Positions 43,993 to 54,535 of a DNA stretch of 64,000 nt are shown here, one piece after another. The translations under genes and the position numbers were made by a program. The notes beneath the pieces were generated by a model. It saw only the letters and a list, made by a program, of their open reading frames with translations, had not been told where the DNA came from and searched no databases. Source of the DNA: Salegentibacter holothuriorum (GTDB lineage Bacteria > Bacteroidota > Bacteroidia > Flavobacteriales > Flavobacteriaceae); assembly GCF_900168045.1 (NCBI RefSeq), contig NZ_FUYY01000003.1:248001-312000 (forward strand), read 5' to 3'. How positions within the stretch are numbered: the first letter of the stretch is position 1; every line of letters starts with the position of its first letter.

Positions 43993-45105
43993 ATGAAAAT
44001 AGCATTAATTACAGGAGTAACTGGACAGGATGGAGCTTATTTAAGCGAACTTTTATTAAGTAAAGGTTATGAAGTTCACGGTTTAAAAAGAAGAACTTCA
44101 CTTTTTAATACAGAAAGAGTAGATCATTTATACCAAGATCCTCATGAAAAAAATAGAAATTTTATACTTCATTATGGGGATATGACTGATAGTACTAATC
44201 TTATTCGTTTAATTCAGGAAATACGACCAGATGAAATATATAATTTAGCCGCGATGAGCCATGTGCAAGTATCCTTTGAAATACCTGAATATACTGGTAA
44301 TGCCGATGGTATAGGAACTTTACGCATTTTGGAGGCTGTAAGGTTGTTAGGGCGGGAAAAGAAAACAAAAATTTATCAAGCATCTACTTCAGAGTTATAT
44401 GGTAAGGTTCAGGAAGTTCCACAAACAGAAATAACTCCCTTTTATCCAAGAAGCCCCTACGCCATTGCGAAATTATATGCCTACTGGATTACAGTTAATT
44501 ATAGGGAGGCTTATGGAATGTATGCTTGTAATGGTATCTTGTTCAATCATGAATCTCCTAAAAGAGGGGAGACCTTTGTAACTCGAAAAATCACTCGTGC
44601 GGCAGCAAGGATAGCCTTGGGTTTGCAGAGTAAACTTTATTTGGGAAATTTGGATGCCCGTCGAGATTGGGGTCATGCCAAGGATTATGTTCGTATGATG
44701 TGGATGATCTTGCAGGCAGATGAACCAGAAGATTGGGTTATAGCAACTGGGGTTGCCACCACTGTTAGGGAATTTGTAAGGCTGGCCTTCAATGAGGTGG
44801 GGATTGAAATTGAATTTAAAGGTAAAGGAGTTGATGAGAAAGGTTACATTGCTTCGTGTTCAAAGCCAGAATTTCAATTAGAGAAAGGTCTGGAGGTACT
44901 GGCGATAGACCCTAAATATTTTCGTCCTACAGAGGTTGACCTTTTAATAGGTGATGCCACAAAGGCTAAAACAAAACTAGGATGGATTCCAGAATATAAT
45001 TTACAAAATCTGGTTAAGGAAATGATGGAAAGTGATGTGAAACATATGCAGAAGGATTGTTTATTGCAAAAGGGAGGGTATCAAACTTTTAACTATTACG
45101 AATAA
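43993..45105 (+). CDS. gmd: GDP-mannose 4,6-dehydratase
   Basis: The 370-residue SDR-superfamily enzyme converts GDP-D-mannose to GDP-4-keto-6-deoxy-D-mannose. The NAD(P)-binding motif [13 protein letters not shown] is at residues 8-20; the catalytic set T132-S133-E134 and Y156-x-x-x-K160 (YAIAK) falls at exactly the positions of the E. coli enzyme. The [20 protein letters not shown] stretch is the usual substrate-site pattern. It is followed 49 bp later by GDP-fucose synthase, so GDP-L-fucose is the expected product. A 223-bp non-coding gap precedes the gene. Confidence 0.97.
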   Translation: MKIALITGVTGQDGAYLSELLLSKGYEVHGLKRRTSLFNTERVDHLYQDPHEKNRNFILHYGDMTDSTNLIRLIQEIRPDEIYNLAAMSHVQVSFEIPEYTGNADGIGTLRILEAVRLLGREKKTKIYQASTSELYGKVQEVPQTEITPFYPRSPYAIAKLYAYWITVNYREAYGMYACNGILFNHESPKRGETFVTRKITRAAARIALGLQSKLYLGNLDARRDWGHAKDYVRMMWMILQADEPEDWVIATGVATTVREFVRLAFNEVGIEIEFKGKGVDEKGYIASCSKPEFQLEKGLEVLAIDPKYFRPTEVDLLIGDATKAKTKLGWIPEYNLQNLVKEMMESDVKHMQKDCLLQKGGYQTFNYYE

Positions 45106-45154
45106 GAGGCTCTTTTTTTAGAAGAAGAACGGTTTTTTATAACAAATTGATTTT

Positions 45155-46270
45155 ATGCAAAAAGATTCTAGAATTTATATCGCCGGTCATCGTGGACTCG
45201 TGGGTAGTGCTATCTTAAAAAATTTGAAAGACAATGGTTATTTCAACTTAATAACCCGATCTCATAAAAATCTTGACCTTACAAGTGAACCTGCAGTTGC
45301 TACTTTTTTTGAGAAAGAAAAGCCAGAATATGTTTTTTTAGCAGCAGCTAAAGTTGGAGGTATCCTGGCTAATAATAATTATAGAGCAGATTTTATTTAC
45401 CAAAATTTGATGATTCAAAATCATGTGATACATCAAAGTTATATACATAATGTAAAAAAGCTCCTATTTCTGGGAAGTACTTGTGTGTATCCTAAGAATT
45501 GCCCTCAGCCAATAAAAGAGGAATATCTGTTAAGTAATAGTTTAGAATACACTAATGAACCTTATGCAATAGCTAAAATTGCAGGGATGAAAATGTGTGA
45601 AAGCTATAATCTTCAGTATAAAACAGATTTTATTTCAGTAATGCCTACAAATTTGTATGGACCTAACGATAATTTTAATCTTGAAACTTCCCATGTACTC
45701 CCAGCTTTATTAAGAAAAATTTATTTAGGAAAGTCTTTAGAAATGGGTAATTGGAAAGCTATTAAAAATGATCTGAATACTCGCCCAATTGAGCAAATAG
45801 ATGGTGAGGCAGGAAATGAAAAAATACTTGAAATTTTAAAAAAATATGGCATTTATAAAACCGGTCAACGAGTTGTAGTGGAAATTTGGGGTAGTGGAGA
45901 ACCGATGCGGGAATTTCTATGGAGTGAAGATATGGCCGATGCTTGTGTATTTTTAATGAAGAATATTAGTTTTCGCAATATTGTAGACCAATTCCTGAAT
46001 AATGAAGATTTTACAGAAATACGTAATTCCCATATTAACATAGGAACAGGTAATGAATTGTCAATAAAGCAATTGGCATATTTAATTAAAAAGATTATAA
46101 AATTTCAAGGAGAATTTTTCTTTAATACTGAAAAGCCAGAGGGTACCATGAGGAAGGTTACAGACATCTCAAGATTACATGAACTGGGATGGACACATAC
46201 TGTTTCTTTAAATGAGGGGATAGAAAGATTGTATGCCAACCTTAGAAAATCAGAAGTACCCGTAGCATAA
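45155..46270 (+). CDS. fcl: GDP-L-fucose synthase
   Basis: The 371-residue SDR epimerase/reductase makes GDP-L-fucose from the Gmd product. The motif GHRGLVGSAI (residues 10-19), catalytic S108 (GSTCVY) and Y137-x-x-x-K141 are present. It is about 50 residues longer than the E. coli enzyme because of an insertion at about residues 200-245 (a charged LNTRPIEQIDGEAGNEK region), a form seen in Bacteroidota. It lies directly after gmd, sharing transcription. A 187-bp gap to the flippase gene follows. Confidence 0.95.
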   Translation: MQKDSRIYIAGHRGLVGSAILKNLKDNGYFNLITRSHKNLDLTSEPAVATFFEKEKPEYVFLAAAKVGGILANNNYRADFIYQNLMIQNHVIHQSYIHNVKKLLFLGSTCVYPKNCPQPIKEEYLLSNSLEYTNEPYAIAKIAGMKMCESYNLQYKTDFISVMPTNLYGPNDNFNLETSHVLPALLRKIYLGKSLEMGNWKAIKNDLNTRPIEQIDGEAGNEKILEILKKYGIYKTGQRVVVEIWGSGEPMREFLWSEDMADACVFLMKNISFRNIVDQFLNNEDFTEIRNSHINIGTGNELSIKQLAYLIKKIIKFQGEFFFNTEKPEGTMRKVTDISRLHELGWTHTVSLNEGIERLYANLRKSEVPVA

Positions 46271-46457
46271 AAACAAAAGATTATTTACCCCTTATCTGGA
46301 GAAAATTTAATTTGAAATAATCTATAATCTGAAGATCCTGATAGTTCGGGAATATATTCCCTTTAAATAATAGCTTAAATTGTGGTTAGAGCTGTTTAAG
46401 TTCAAAATAGCGAATGCCAAAGGTATTTTATTCTTAAACATCTTGTACCTATAAATA

Positions 46458-47840
46458 ATGTTAAAAAAATATCTCATTCCCTTATTTTCTTTTTTTCAAA
46501 CCTTCTTAAATAAAGGCCATGAACGTAGCATAAAAGCAAAGAAAAACATTATTACTTCTATAGGGTTAAAAGGGGGAAGTATAGCAATAAGTCTTCTTCT
46601 TGTGCCACTTACGATCAATTATGTGAACCCCGAGAGATATGGTATATGGTTAACCATAAGTTCAATAGTCGCATGGTTTAGTTTTTTTGATATAGGGCTT
46701 ACTCAGGGATTAAGAAATAAGTTCGCTATAGCTATAGCCGAGGGAGATGATGAAAGTGCACAGGTTTATGTTAGTACAACTTATGCAATTCTGGGTATTA
46801 TTTTCACTACCATTTGGTTAATTTTTCTTTTGATAAATCCATTTTTAGAATGGAGCGATATCCTGAATGTTTCAGAAGAATTTTCCAATGAGATTTCTAT
46901 ATTGGCTTTAATTGTATTTACCTACTTCTGTCTGCAGTTTGTATTAAGGGTTTTAACAACGATTATTACCGCAGATCAAGAACCTGCAAAGGCATCTTTA
47001 ATAGATTTAATTGGCCAGGGAGTAGCTTTGTTGTTAATTGTGGGACTCGTGTTAACAACACAGGGTTCTTTAATCTATTTGGGTTTGGCTCTTTGCATAG
47101 CGCCTATTCTTGCCTTGGCCGGAGCAAATTTTTTTTTCTTTTCAGGTAAATATAAAGCATATAAACCCTCATTTAAAAAAGTGAGATTTTCACACGCTAA
47201 AAGCTTGTTTAATCTAGGAGGGATTTTTTTCGTCATTCAAGTTGCTAGTTTAGTGCAATTTGAATCTGCAAATATTATTATTTCAAGGAATTTTGGCCCC
47301 GTCCATGTTACTGATTATAATATTGTTTATAGGTATTTTGGTATACTTAATATGGGCTTTATGATATTTATAAGTCCGTTTTGGTCAGCTTCTACTGAAG
47401 CTTTTTTAAAAGGAGATATAGCATGGATTAGGAACAGTATTAAAAAATATAATATGCTAAATATCCTTTTTATAATAGCAGGTCTAATTATGCTGCTATT
47501 TTCTGAAACTATATATACTCTATGGCTTGGGAAAGAAACGGTAAATATAAGCTTTGTGTTATCTTTATGGGGTTTTTTTTATTTCTGTAGCCTAATGTTC
47601 GAATCAAAGTATGTGAATTTTTTAAATGGTATTAGTGCTTTAAGACTTCAATTCTGGTCCAGTCTAATTAGTCCTTTTCTATTTATTGCACTTGTCTTTC
47701 TTTTTATCAAACACTATCAAATGGGGGTATATTCACTGTTTTTGGCTTCAATAATAGCTAATTTCAATGGTCTTATACTAGCTCCCCTTCAATATTATAT
47801 GATTGTTGTTAAAAATAAACGGGGAATTTGGATTAGATAA
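46458..47840 (+). CDS. wzx: Oligosaccharide flippase (Wzx-like, MOP superfamily)
   Basis: The 460-residue polytopic membrane protein has about 12-14 helices. The RYGIWLTISSIVAWFSFFDIG, GLTQGLRNKFAIA and GISALRLQFWSS stretches are those of polysaccharide-biosynthesis MATE-like flippases. It moves undecaprenyl-pyrophosphate-linked repeat units across the inner membrane. The N-terminus starts with a short hydrophobic LIPLFSFFQTFL helix and a basic turn (HERSIKAKKN) before the first core helix. The family is divergent; the assignment is by topology and position. It lies 15 bp before the methyltransferase gene. Confidence 0.85.
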   Translation: MLKKYLIPLFSFFQTFLNKGHERSIKAKKNIITSIGLKGGSIAISLLLVPLTINYVNPERYGIWLTISSIVAWFSFFDIGLTQGLRNKFAIAIAEGDDESAQVYVSTTYAILGIIFTTIWLIFLLINPFLEWSDILNVSEEFSNEISILALIVFTYFCLQFVLRVLTTIITADQEPAKASLIDLIGQGVALLLIVGLVLTTQGSLIYLGLALCIAPILALAGANFFFFSGKYKAYKPSFKKVRFSHAKSLFNLGGIFFVIQVASLVQFESANIIISRNFGPVHVTDYNIVYRYFGILNMGFMIFISPFWSASTEAFLKGDIAWIRNSIKKYNMLNILFIIAGLIMLLFSETIYTLWLGKETVNISFVLSLWGFFYFCSLMFESKYVNFLNGISALRLQFWSSLISPFLFIALVFLFIKHYQMGVYSLFLASIIANFNGLILAPLQYYMIVVKNKRGIWIR

Positions 47841-47855
47841 ATTACATAAGAAAAT

Positions 47856-48533
47856 ATGAATAAGTATCTAAAAAGATTATTGAAAAGACCTAACTGGTAT
47901 AACTTACGGGCTCTTACTCCAGTCTCCGAAAGCTTTGGATTGGATAGGGGAACCCCCATCGACAGAATATATATTGAAGATTTTTTGAAGAAAAATTCTG
48001 AATTTATTAAAGGGAGAACAATGGAAATAGCAGATGATTTCTATTCCAGGAAATTTGGCAATGATATAGAAAAATTTGAAATATTGCATGCCACGCCAGA
48101 TAATGACCAGGCAACGGTTATTGGAGACCTTACAGATATTTTAACTCTTCCGGAGAATAGAATAGATTGTTTTATATGTACTCAAACCCTTAATTTTATT
48201 TATAACTTCAAAGATGCTATTGTTGGCACCAAACATCTTTTAAAAGAAGGTGGCGTAGTGCTTGCAACAGTAGCGGGAATATCACAAGTATCATCCTATG
48301 ATATGTCAAGATGGGGAGATTATTGGAGGTTTACAACCTTGTCTATAGAAAAGTCTTTTGAAGAGGTTTTCGGAAAGGGAAATGTCCAGGTAGATTTCTA
48401 TGGAAATGTTCTTTCTAGTATTGCATTCCTTCAAGGATTATGTGCAGAGGATCTAAAAAAGGATGAACTTTTCTATAAAGATCCCAATTATCAAATGACC
48501 ATTGTGGTAAAAGCCATAAAACGGACCCCTTAA
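47856..48533 (+). CDS. SAM-dependent methyltransferase-like protein
   Basis: The 225-residue protein has the class I methyltransferase layout: a short N-terminal helix, strand GRTMEIADDFYSRKF in place of the normal glycine-rich motif I, an acidic strand with DCFICTQTLNFIYNF (motif IV-like), and LKEGGVVLATVAGI (post-motif). The SAM-binding glycine-rich loop is poorly conserved (the motif reads MEIADD), so substrate and activity are uncertain. In this context it may methylate a repeat-unit sugar. It lies between the flippase and deacetylase genes with a 25-bp downstream gap. Confidence 0.75.
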   Translation: MNKYLKRLLKRPNWYNLRALTPVSESFGLDRGTPIDRIYIEDFLKKNSEFIKGRTMEIADDFYSRKFGNDIEKFEILHATPDNDQATVIGDLTDILTLPENRIDCFICTQTLNFIYNFKDAIVGTKHLLKEGGVVLATVAGISQVSSYDMSRWGDYWRFTTLSIEKSFEEVFGKGNVQVDFYGNVLSSIAFLQGLCAEDLKKDELFYKDPNYQMTIVVKAIKRTP

Positions 48534-48558
48534 ATATTCACTTTAAGTTTGATTAATT

Positions 48559-49557
48559 ATGAATATAAAACAGAAAGTGGATTTTAGTATACCATTAATG
48601 ATTGATAAAATGGGAGATATCTTTAATCCCTTTTTTCTCAAGTTTAAGAATGAGAAAAATCAATTATTAATATTCTACTTTCATGGGGTTTATGAGTCTT
48701 TAAAGCAGAAAGAACAAAGTCATGTATCGCCTCAGAATAATGTTACCAAAGAACAATTATCAGAATTTGTAGAATATTTTCTTGAGAACGATTATAAGTT
48801 CATAGCTCCAGAAGATTTAAAAAAAGGTTTGGAAAAAGACAATTCGTATGTGATGATCACTTTTGATGATGGTTATTACAATAATTTTTACTCTCTTCCT
48901 ATACTGGAAGAGTTTCAGGTTCCGGCAACTTATTTTATAACGACCAACAATTTGGTGTCAAATTCTTCCTATTGGTGGGATGTAATTTATAAATATAGGA
49001 CCAAGGAGGGAGTTTCATTAAAAATGGTACAACAAGAACAAGAATATCTAAAAAGATTTAAATATTTCGAGATTGATCAATATTTGCTTCATAATTTTGG
49101 CAATACTTGCTTTGAACCCTGGAGTGATGTAGACCGTCCAATGTCTATTGAAGAACTCAAGATATTTGCCGAACACGATTTGGTAACAATAGGGAATCAT
49201 ACTCACAATCATGTTATTCTTACAAATTATACCAAGGCCGAAATTATTGAAGAGTTTAAAAAATCAAACGAGATTTTAACGGAAATTATAGGCTACAAGC
49301 CTAATATACTGGCGTTTCCTAACGGGAATTATTCCAGTAGTCTAATAGAATTGGCTAATAAAGTTGGATTTCAATATGTATTCACTACTAACAGTTATAT
49401 TAACAGGCTACCACTAAAAACGGCTAATGTAATCATGTTAAACCGTTATATGGCAAAGGCGGTAAATATTAACGAATATGGTAGTTTTTCAAGGTTGGGA
49501 TACCAGGGAGATTTGCTGTACCATAATTTCAAGAAGAAGATTAAAAACTTAATTTAG
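48559..49557 (+). CDS. Polysaccharide deacetylase family protein (CE4)
   Basis: The 332-residue protein has the NodB-type fold: YVMITFDDGYYNNF (motif 1, with both catalytic Asp, near residue 104), VTIGNHTHNHVILT (motif 2 His-x-x-His-type metal site, near 215), and LAFPNGNYSS (motif 3). No signal peptide is seen, so it would act in the cytoplasm or be peripheral, unlike many secreted CE4 enzymes. It could deacetylate an N-acetyl sugar of the repeat unit. It lies 25 bp after the methyltransferase gene and 17 bp before the next glycosyltransferase. Confidence 0.88.
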   Translation: MNIKQKVDFSIPLMIDKMGDIFNPFFLKFKNEKNQLLIFYFHGVYESLKQKEQSHVSPQNNVTKEQLSEFVEYFLENDYKFIAPEDLKKGLEKDNSYVMITFDDGYYNNFYSLPILEEFQVPATYFITTNNLVSNSSYWWDVIYKYRTKEGVSLKMVQQEQEYLKRFKYFEIDQYLLHNFGNTCFEPWSDVDRPMSIEELKIFAEHDLVTIGNHTHNHVILTNYTKAEIIEEFKKSNEILTEIIGYKPNILAFPNGNYSSSLIELANKVGFQYVFTTNSYINRLPLKTANVIMLNRYMAKAVNINEYGSFSRLGYQGDLLYHNFKKKIKNLI

Positions 49558-49574
49558 AAGTGGTTTTTCCATAA

Positions 49575-50792
49575 ATGACTAAAGTTCTACAACTACAATA
49601 CGGATTTTCTTCGGCAAGCCCTGCAAACCGATTACATCAAGCTTTCCTGGAAGCAAAAATTGAATCTGGTATTCTGGTGCTATATCCAGATAAGAATGAA
49701 AATGAGGATATTTCGGTAATGGGGAAGAAGGCTCGGTTGTTGTCAAGGATTAACAATACGGTAGAAGCCTACCTCACAAAGGATATGCTTTCCAAGTACG
49801 GGAAATTTTCTTATCCAGTTATAGGCTCCGATATTTCTAAAAAACAAGAAGTAATACAAGCCGATGTAATTTACGTACACTGGATATTAAACGGGTTTTT
49901 AAGTATACAAAGTTTGGAAAAACTGGCCAGGTTGAGAAAACCGCTTATTTTCGTGATGCACGATATGTGGACTATTACCGGGGGGTGCCATCATAGTTTT
50001 GACTGTAATAAATATACAATTCAATGTGAAAATTGTCAGGTTTTTGATAATAAAAAGATTAAAGATCTTTCATATAAAGGCTTTAATAGGAAGCTGCTTT
50101 TTTATTCCAAATATCAAAATTTATATTTCGTTTCTCCAAGTAAATGGTTATTTGACTGTTCCCAGAAATCGGCTTTATTAGGTTCTAAACCTTTATTTCA
50201 TATTCCTAATATTATCGATAAATCGCTGTTTAAACCATTTAGTAGGAACGTTGCCAGGCAGATTTTGAATATAGATAGTAACAAACATATTATTGCATTT
50301 GGGGCGATGGCAATTAACAGTCCTTATAAAGGCTGGGAGTATTTAAAAACAGCCCTTAATATATTGTATGAATTAGAAAATAAGGAAATACAAATTGTTG
50401 TCTTTGGAAGCAGTCCTAATCCCGAAATTTTAGATTCTATTCCTTTCGAGACCAGGTTTATGGGATTTGTAGATAACGAATATGCGACATCCATTATTTA
50501 TAATGCGGCAAATGTTTTTGTAGCCCCTTCTCTCGCCGATAATTTACCTTACACTATTTTAGAGTCATTATCCTGTGGAACTCCAGTAGTTGCATTTAAG
50601 GTAGGTGGAATACCAGAATTAATTGATCATAAAAAAAACGGCTATTTAGCAGAGTACAAAAATGCTGAAGATCTAGCTCGGGGAATTGCTTTCTGTCTAA
50701 AAGAAAGTATTTCGGGCCATCGTTTAATGGAATTTAATCCGGTAACTGTAATGAACAAACATCGGGAATTGATTAAAAGTGTTCTAAATTAA
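49575..50792 (+). CDS. Family 4 glycosyltransferase (WcaC-like)
   Basis: The 405-residue GT-B protein shows an HDMWTITGGCHHSFDC cluster (His/Cys-rich, residues about 131-147), typical of WcaC-like colanic acid transferases, and in the C-terminal half FVAPSLADNLPYTILESLSCGTPVV and GGIPELI, the GT4 donor-binding segment. The CENCQ after the CHHSFDC motif completes a possible zinc-binding set of Cys/His. Donor and acceptor cannot be read from sequence. It is separated by 6 bp from the following polymerase-like gene, whose start is GTG. Confidence 0.9.
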   Translation: MTKVLQLQYGFSSASPANRLHQAFLEAKIESGILVLYPDKNENEDISVMGKKARLLSRINNTVEAYLTKDMLSKYGKFSYPVIGSDISKKQEVIQADVIYVHWILNGFLSIQSLEKLARLRKPLIFVMHDMWTITGGCHHSFDCNKYTIQCENCQVFDNKKIKDLSYKGFNRKLLFYSKYQNLYFVSPSKWLFDCSQKSALLGSKPLFHIPNIIDKSLFKPFSRNVARQILNIDSNKHIIAFGAMAINSPYKGWEYLKTALNILYELENKEIQIVVFGSSPNPEILDSIPFETRFMGFVDNEYATSIIYNAANVFVAPSLADNLPYTILESLSCGTPVVAFKVGGIPELIDHKKNGYLAEYKNAEDLARGIAFCLKESISGHRLMEFNPVTVMNKHRELIKSVLN

Positions 50793-50798
50793 GACTTC

Positions 50799-52088
50799 GT
50801 GGAGAAAATTTTGAAACCATTTTTGCAAACAACTTACAGGGAACGCGAATTGGTAAATCTAATGTGGATTGGTTTTCTGCTTTATATACTAAGTTATACC
50901 TTATCAACTACCACCTATGTAAATTACGTTATTTGTCAGTTTATACAAATTGTAGGTCTTGTGTTGTTTATCCCTTTATTTTTCAACCTGATAAAATTTA
51001 GACTTGTAAATACTTATTTACAAGTATTTTTTTCCTTGTATATAATCTGGATAATATTTATTGTTATAAGAGATTTCCCCAGCAATTTTGATCAATTAAA
51101 ATTCATGCTTTTTGATGCTTGGTTTGGTGGGATTCTATATCTAAGTCCGTTATTTATATTACTGCCTCTTAAACTTTTTTATTTAAAAAAGCTTTTTCAA
51201 ACTATATTCTTACTAGCCATTGCTTATTTGATTTATGATGTTTTTTTTTTAAAAGATCTTTTAAGCCAGGGAGCAAGTCTTACCAGTTTGAACATTGTAG
51301 AATACTTTTCAAAAACGCTTGCTGTGCCGGCTTTCTTTCTGTTAATGGTCTACACTTATCATTCTAATAGAAAGAAATTTTTTCTTATCATTATATTATT
51401 AGTAACCATTTTTTTCGCTCTGGTAAGGGCTCGCCGTGGTTTACTTTTTATGTGTGGCCTCACAGCTGTTTTTTCTTATTTACTTTTCCTATCTCAAACC
51501 AGGAATAAATTTTTTTTAGTATTGCTTACAATTATATGTGGAGGGATATTATTTATTTTCGGATTAGAATTTTTTTCTTATCAAAAACATAGCATTTTTG
51601 ATCATATTACAGATCGTGGATTGGAAGATACCCGCTCTACAGTAGAAATCTGCTTTTTTCAAGATTTAAGCTTTAAAGACTGGATAATAGGTAAAGGAAT
51701 GTTAGGTGAATATTTTTGTCCAGGCATAGATCAAGACGATGTAACTGGCTATCGCAGTACCATAGAAACTGATTATCTTCAAATAATCTTAAAAGGAGGA
51801 CTTATGTCTCTATCACTTTTTTTGTTGATAACTATCCCCGCTATTTTTAAAGGACTCTTCTATTCAACCAATTTGCTAAGCAAAGCTGCCGCTCTTTGGA
51901 TTATATGGATATTATTAAATATGTATCCCTCTACCATTCATACCTTCACTATGCCGTATATTTTATTATGGATATCAGTAGGTATTTGCTATTCTAAAAA
52001 CATAAGGAATATTCCAAATGAAACGCTTATAAGCTATTTTAAGGAGGAGGCTAATTCTGATTTAAAACAGCCAACAGTTAACCTATAG
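50799..52088 (+). CDS. wzy: Polysaccharide polymerase-like membrane protein (Wzy/O-antigen ligase type)
   Basis: The 429-residue protein has 11-12 transmembrane segments and a large extra-membrane loop (about residues 255-320). The loop carries the RGLEDTRSTVEICFFQDLSFKDW and IGKGMLGEYFCPG stretch, resembling the Wzy_C ligase-type pattern. It would join lipid-linked repeat units in the periplasm. The start is GTG at 50799, 6 bp after the preceding stop, with no ATG nearby that suits. As in all Wzy proteins sequence similarity is weak, and the call rests on topology and cluster position. It lies 2 bp before the next glycosyltransferase. Confidence 0.8.
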   Translation: MEKILKPFLQTTYRERELVNLMWIGFLLYILSYTLSTTTYVNYVICQFIQIVGLVLFIPLFFNLIKFRLVNTYLQVFFSLYIIWIIFIVIRDFPSNFDQLKFMLFDAWFGGILYLSPLFILLPLKLFYLKKLFQTIFLLAIAYLIYDVFFLKDLLSQGASLTSLNIVEYFSKTLAVPAFFLLMVYTYHSNRKKFFLIIILLVTIFFALVRARRGLLFMCGLTAVFSYLLFLSQTRNKFFLVLLTIICGGILFIFGLEFFSYQKHSIFDHITDRGLEDTRSTVEICFFQDLSFKDWIIGKGMLGEYFCPGIDQDDVTGYRSTIETDYLQIILKGGLMSLSLFLLITIPAIFKGLFYSTNLLSKAAALWIIWILLNMYPSTIHTFTMPYILLWISVGICYSKNIRNIPNETLISYFKEEANSDLKQPTVNL

Positions 52089-52090
52089 CT

Positions 52091-53422
52091 ATGTCACTAC
52101 CTAAAGTTTTAATAATCAATCAACCCTTTAATAAAAATACGGGAGGTGGAGTTACCCTATCAAATCTCTTTTGTAACTGGGAAAGAAAGAAATTGGCAGT
52201 CGCCTGCCTGGGCTATTTGCTTACCCAAAAGATGGATCCGACCCCTTGCAATAATTATTATCAGTTGGGTTCAAAAGAACGGAAATGGATTTTCCCATTA
52301 AATCTTTTCGGCCGGAAATATTATTCGGGACCAATAAATATTGGAGATAGGTCAAATAATAAACAGAAGGTGGTTGGAAAAAGATCAAAATTTCGGGTAA
52401 AATTGATTCTTGACTTTATAGTCCCACTTTTTAATTACATCGGAATTTCCCATTTTCAGGCCAAAACTAGTTTGTCTCCCGGTTTTTGTAAGTGGTTGGA
52501 TGATCTTGACCCCGATGTATATTACATACAGGCCGAAACAAGAGAAAGTGTTCTTTTTTGTACCGAGATTATTAAATACAAAAAACGCCCTGTTATTTTT
52601 CATATGATGGATGATTGGCCTTCTTTAATAGGAGTAAAAGGTCCCTTGAAAAAATATTGGGAACAAAAAATAGATAAAGAGTTCAGACATCTTCTGAATA
52701 AAGCTGATTTACTGATGGGGATTAGTGATTATATGTGTGAAGAATATAAAAATCGTTATGGAAGGAATTTTGTCACTTTTCATAATCCAATAAATTTAAA
52801 TTTTTGGAAAAAAGCACAAAGAAACAATTATCACCTTGCCAAAAATCCAACAGTATTATATGCCGGAAGGATTGGTCTAGGTATCGATGATTCTTTGCGA
52901 AATATAGCTGAAGCGATAAAAATGATTAATAAAGAACTTAATGCCGATATTAAATTTAAAATCCAAACTAATAAAGTTCCCAATTGGATTAGTAATTATA
53001 AGAATGTTAAACACCAGGAATTTGTGGCCTATGAAGAACTTCCTAACGTTTTTGCCCAGGCCGATATTTTGATTTTGCCTTATGATTTTAGTTCAGAATC
53101 CCGAAGTTATATCAAATACTCTATGCCCACAAAAGCTCCAGAATATATGGCAAGTGGAACACCAATAATTATTTACGCACCACAAGACACTGCCTTGGTT
53201 AAATATGCTGAAGAATATAATTGGGCAGAAGTTGTGACAGAAAGCAATACAACTGTTCTAATGGAAAAACTGAAGAACTTAATTCTTGATATGCCTCTTC
53301 GAAAAGAAATTGCTACAACAGCTAAAAATGTGGCTGAAACTCGTCATGATTCCGATCTTGTTGCGCAGGAATTTCAACAAATGATTTTAAAAACGGCCGA
53401 AAAAACAATTATTTATAAATAA
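52091..53422 (+). CDS. Family 4-type glycosyltransferase
   Basis: The 443-residue GT-B protein has GGGVTLSNLFCNW near the start, IFHMMDDWPSLIG in the acceptor half, and in the donor half TVLYAGRIGLGID and KAPEYMASGTPIIIYAP, where the Glu lies at the usual EX7E-type position. It is longer than its neighbours because of an insertion at about residues 60-135. Sugar specificity is unknown. It follows the polymerase gene by 2 bp and precedes a GT2 gene by 7 bp, so transcription is shared. Confidence 0.88.
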   Translation: MSLPKVLIINQPFNKNTGGGVTLSNLFCNWERKKLAVACLGYLLTQKMDPTPCNNYYQLGSKERKWIFPLNLFGRKYYSGPINIGDRSNNKQKVVGKRSKFRVKLILDFIVPLFNYIGISHFQAKTSLSPGFCKWLDDLDPDVYYIQAETRESVLFCTEIIKYKKRPVIFHMMDDWPSLIGVKGPLKKYWEQKIDKEFRHLLNKADLLMGISDYMCEEYKNRYGRNFVTFHNPINLNFWKKAQRNNYHLAKNPTVLYAGRIGLGIDDSLRNIAEAIKMINKELNADIKFKIQTNKVPNWISNYKNVKHQEFVAYEELPNVFAQADILILPYDFSSESRSYIKYSMPTKAPEYMASGTPIIIYAPQDTALVKYAEEYNWAEVVTESNTTVLMEKLKNLILDMPLRKEIATTAKNVAETRHDSDLVAQEFQQMILKTAEKTIIYK

Positions 53423-53429
53423 TATTTTC

Positions 53430-54353
53430 ATGAACCATTTAGTTATTGGCATTCCAACATATAAAAGGCCACTAATGTTGGAGAAATTGATCAATAGTAT
53501 TTATAAATGCTCTATAGATAGGAAATTTATTTCAACGGTAGAAATTTTAATTGTAGATAATGATAGAGACAAAACTGCAGAAGAAATTATTTTACAGCAT
53601 AAATCTAGCGACTCTCCCAAGTTTAAGCTTCATTATCATAATTACCCGATAAAAGGCCTTTCCAATGTAAGAAATGAAATAATAAAAAAGGCACTTTTAT
53701 TTGATCCAGATTTTGTAGTATTTATTGATGATGACCAGTATGTAACCGAGCATTGGCTCAATGAATTGATATATACAACTGTAAAAAATAAAGGTGATAT
53801 GGTAATGGGACCAGTAGTCCCGGCATTTGAAGTAAAGGTATCAAAGGCCATTTCAAAATGGTTTTTTCTTCCTCAATTTGAAAATAATAAGCAGTTGAAT
53901 TTTATAATGACCGGTAATCTCATTATGCGTGTTGAATTTTTAAAAGACAATCAACTGCAATTTGATAAAAGGTTTAACACAACGGGAGCCGAAGATATCT
54001 ATTTCGGAATTTGCGTCTTAAAAAAAAATGGGACTATTTATTATGCTGCAAAAGCACTAGCCTACGAGTACATTTCTAAAAAAAGGGGAACCCTTAAATG
54101 GATATTGCAACGAAAATATAGGGGCGCAAATTCGTTTGTGTATATACTAGTATTGGAAAAAAAAATCATGGGTATTTTAAAAAAACTATTAATAAGTTTT
54201 GTCTATTTTAATTTAGGCGTTGTTTGTTTACTCTTACTTCCTTTCAAATTTAAATATAGGTATATCGGACTTATAAAAATCGCAGAAAGTTTAGGAGGAT
54301 TTTCCGGATTGTTAAAAATAAGATATAATGAATATTCTAAAGAGAATAGATAA
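53430..54353 (+). CDS. Family 2 glycosyltransferase with C-terminal membrane segment
   Basis: The 307-residue GT-A protein has VIGIPTYKRPLMLEKLI at the start, the DxD-like FVVFIDDDQYVTEHW near residue 97, and GAEDIYFGICVLKKNG (the acceptor-site ED motif). A hydrophobic helix near residues 260-280 and a basic tail suggest membrane association. Donor unknown. It is followed by a 182-bp gap before the GT61 gene in which no convincing gene is found. Confidence 0.9.
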   Translation: MNHLVIGIPTYKRPLMLEKLINSIYKCSIDRKFISTVEILIVDNDRDKTAEEIILQHKSSDSPKFKLHYHNYPIKGLSNVRNEIIKKALLFDPDFVVFIDDDQYVTEHWLNELIYTTVKNKGDMVMGPVVPAFEVKVSKAISKWFFLPQFENNKQLNFIMTGNLIMRVEFLKDNQLQFDKRFNTTGAEDIYFGICVLKKNGTIYYAAKALAYEYISKKRGTLKWILQRKYRGANSFVYILVLEKKIMGILKKLLISFVYFNLGVVCLLLLPFKFKYRYIGLIKIAESLGGFSGLLKIRYNEYSKENR

Positions 54354-54535
54354 TAGTATGTACTGTTTTATTTATAACTGCCTTCAATACGAATAGAACA
54401 TTTTGCCGAGTTGAAGGAGGAAAAGAATTGGTGACAGAAATAATTATTAGCAGGTTTTCTGAAGCATTCAGAGGATTTTGAAGGTTTTAATGGAATACTA
54501 AATCATTAAAAATTACTATGTAAACAGTTTGGGAA

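Noticed and set aside
46336-46351. Hairpin TCCTGA-TAGT-TCGGGA before the flippase gene as a repeat or terminator
   Set aside because: The 6-bp stem contains a G-T pair and no T run follows; no second copy seen in the window.
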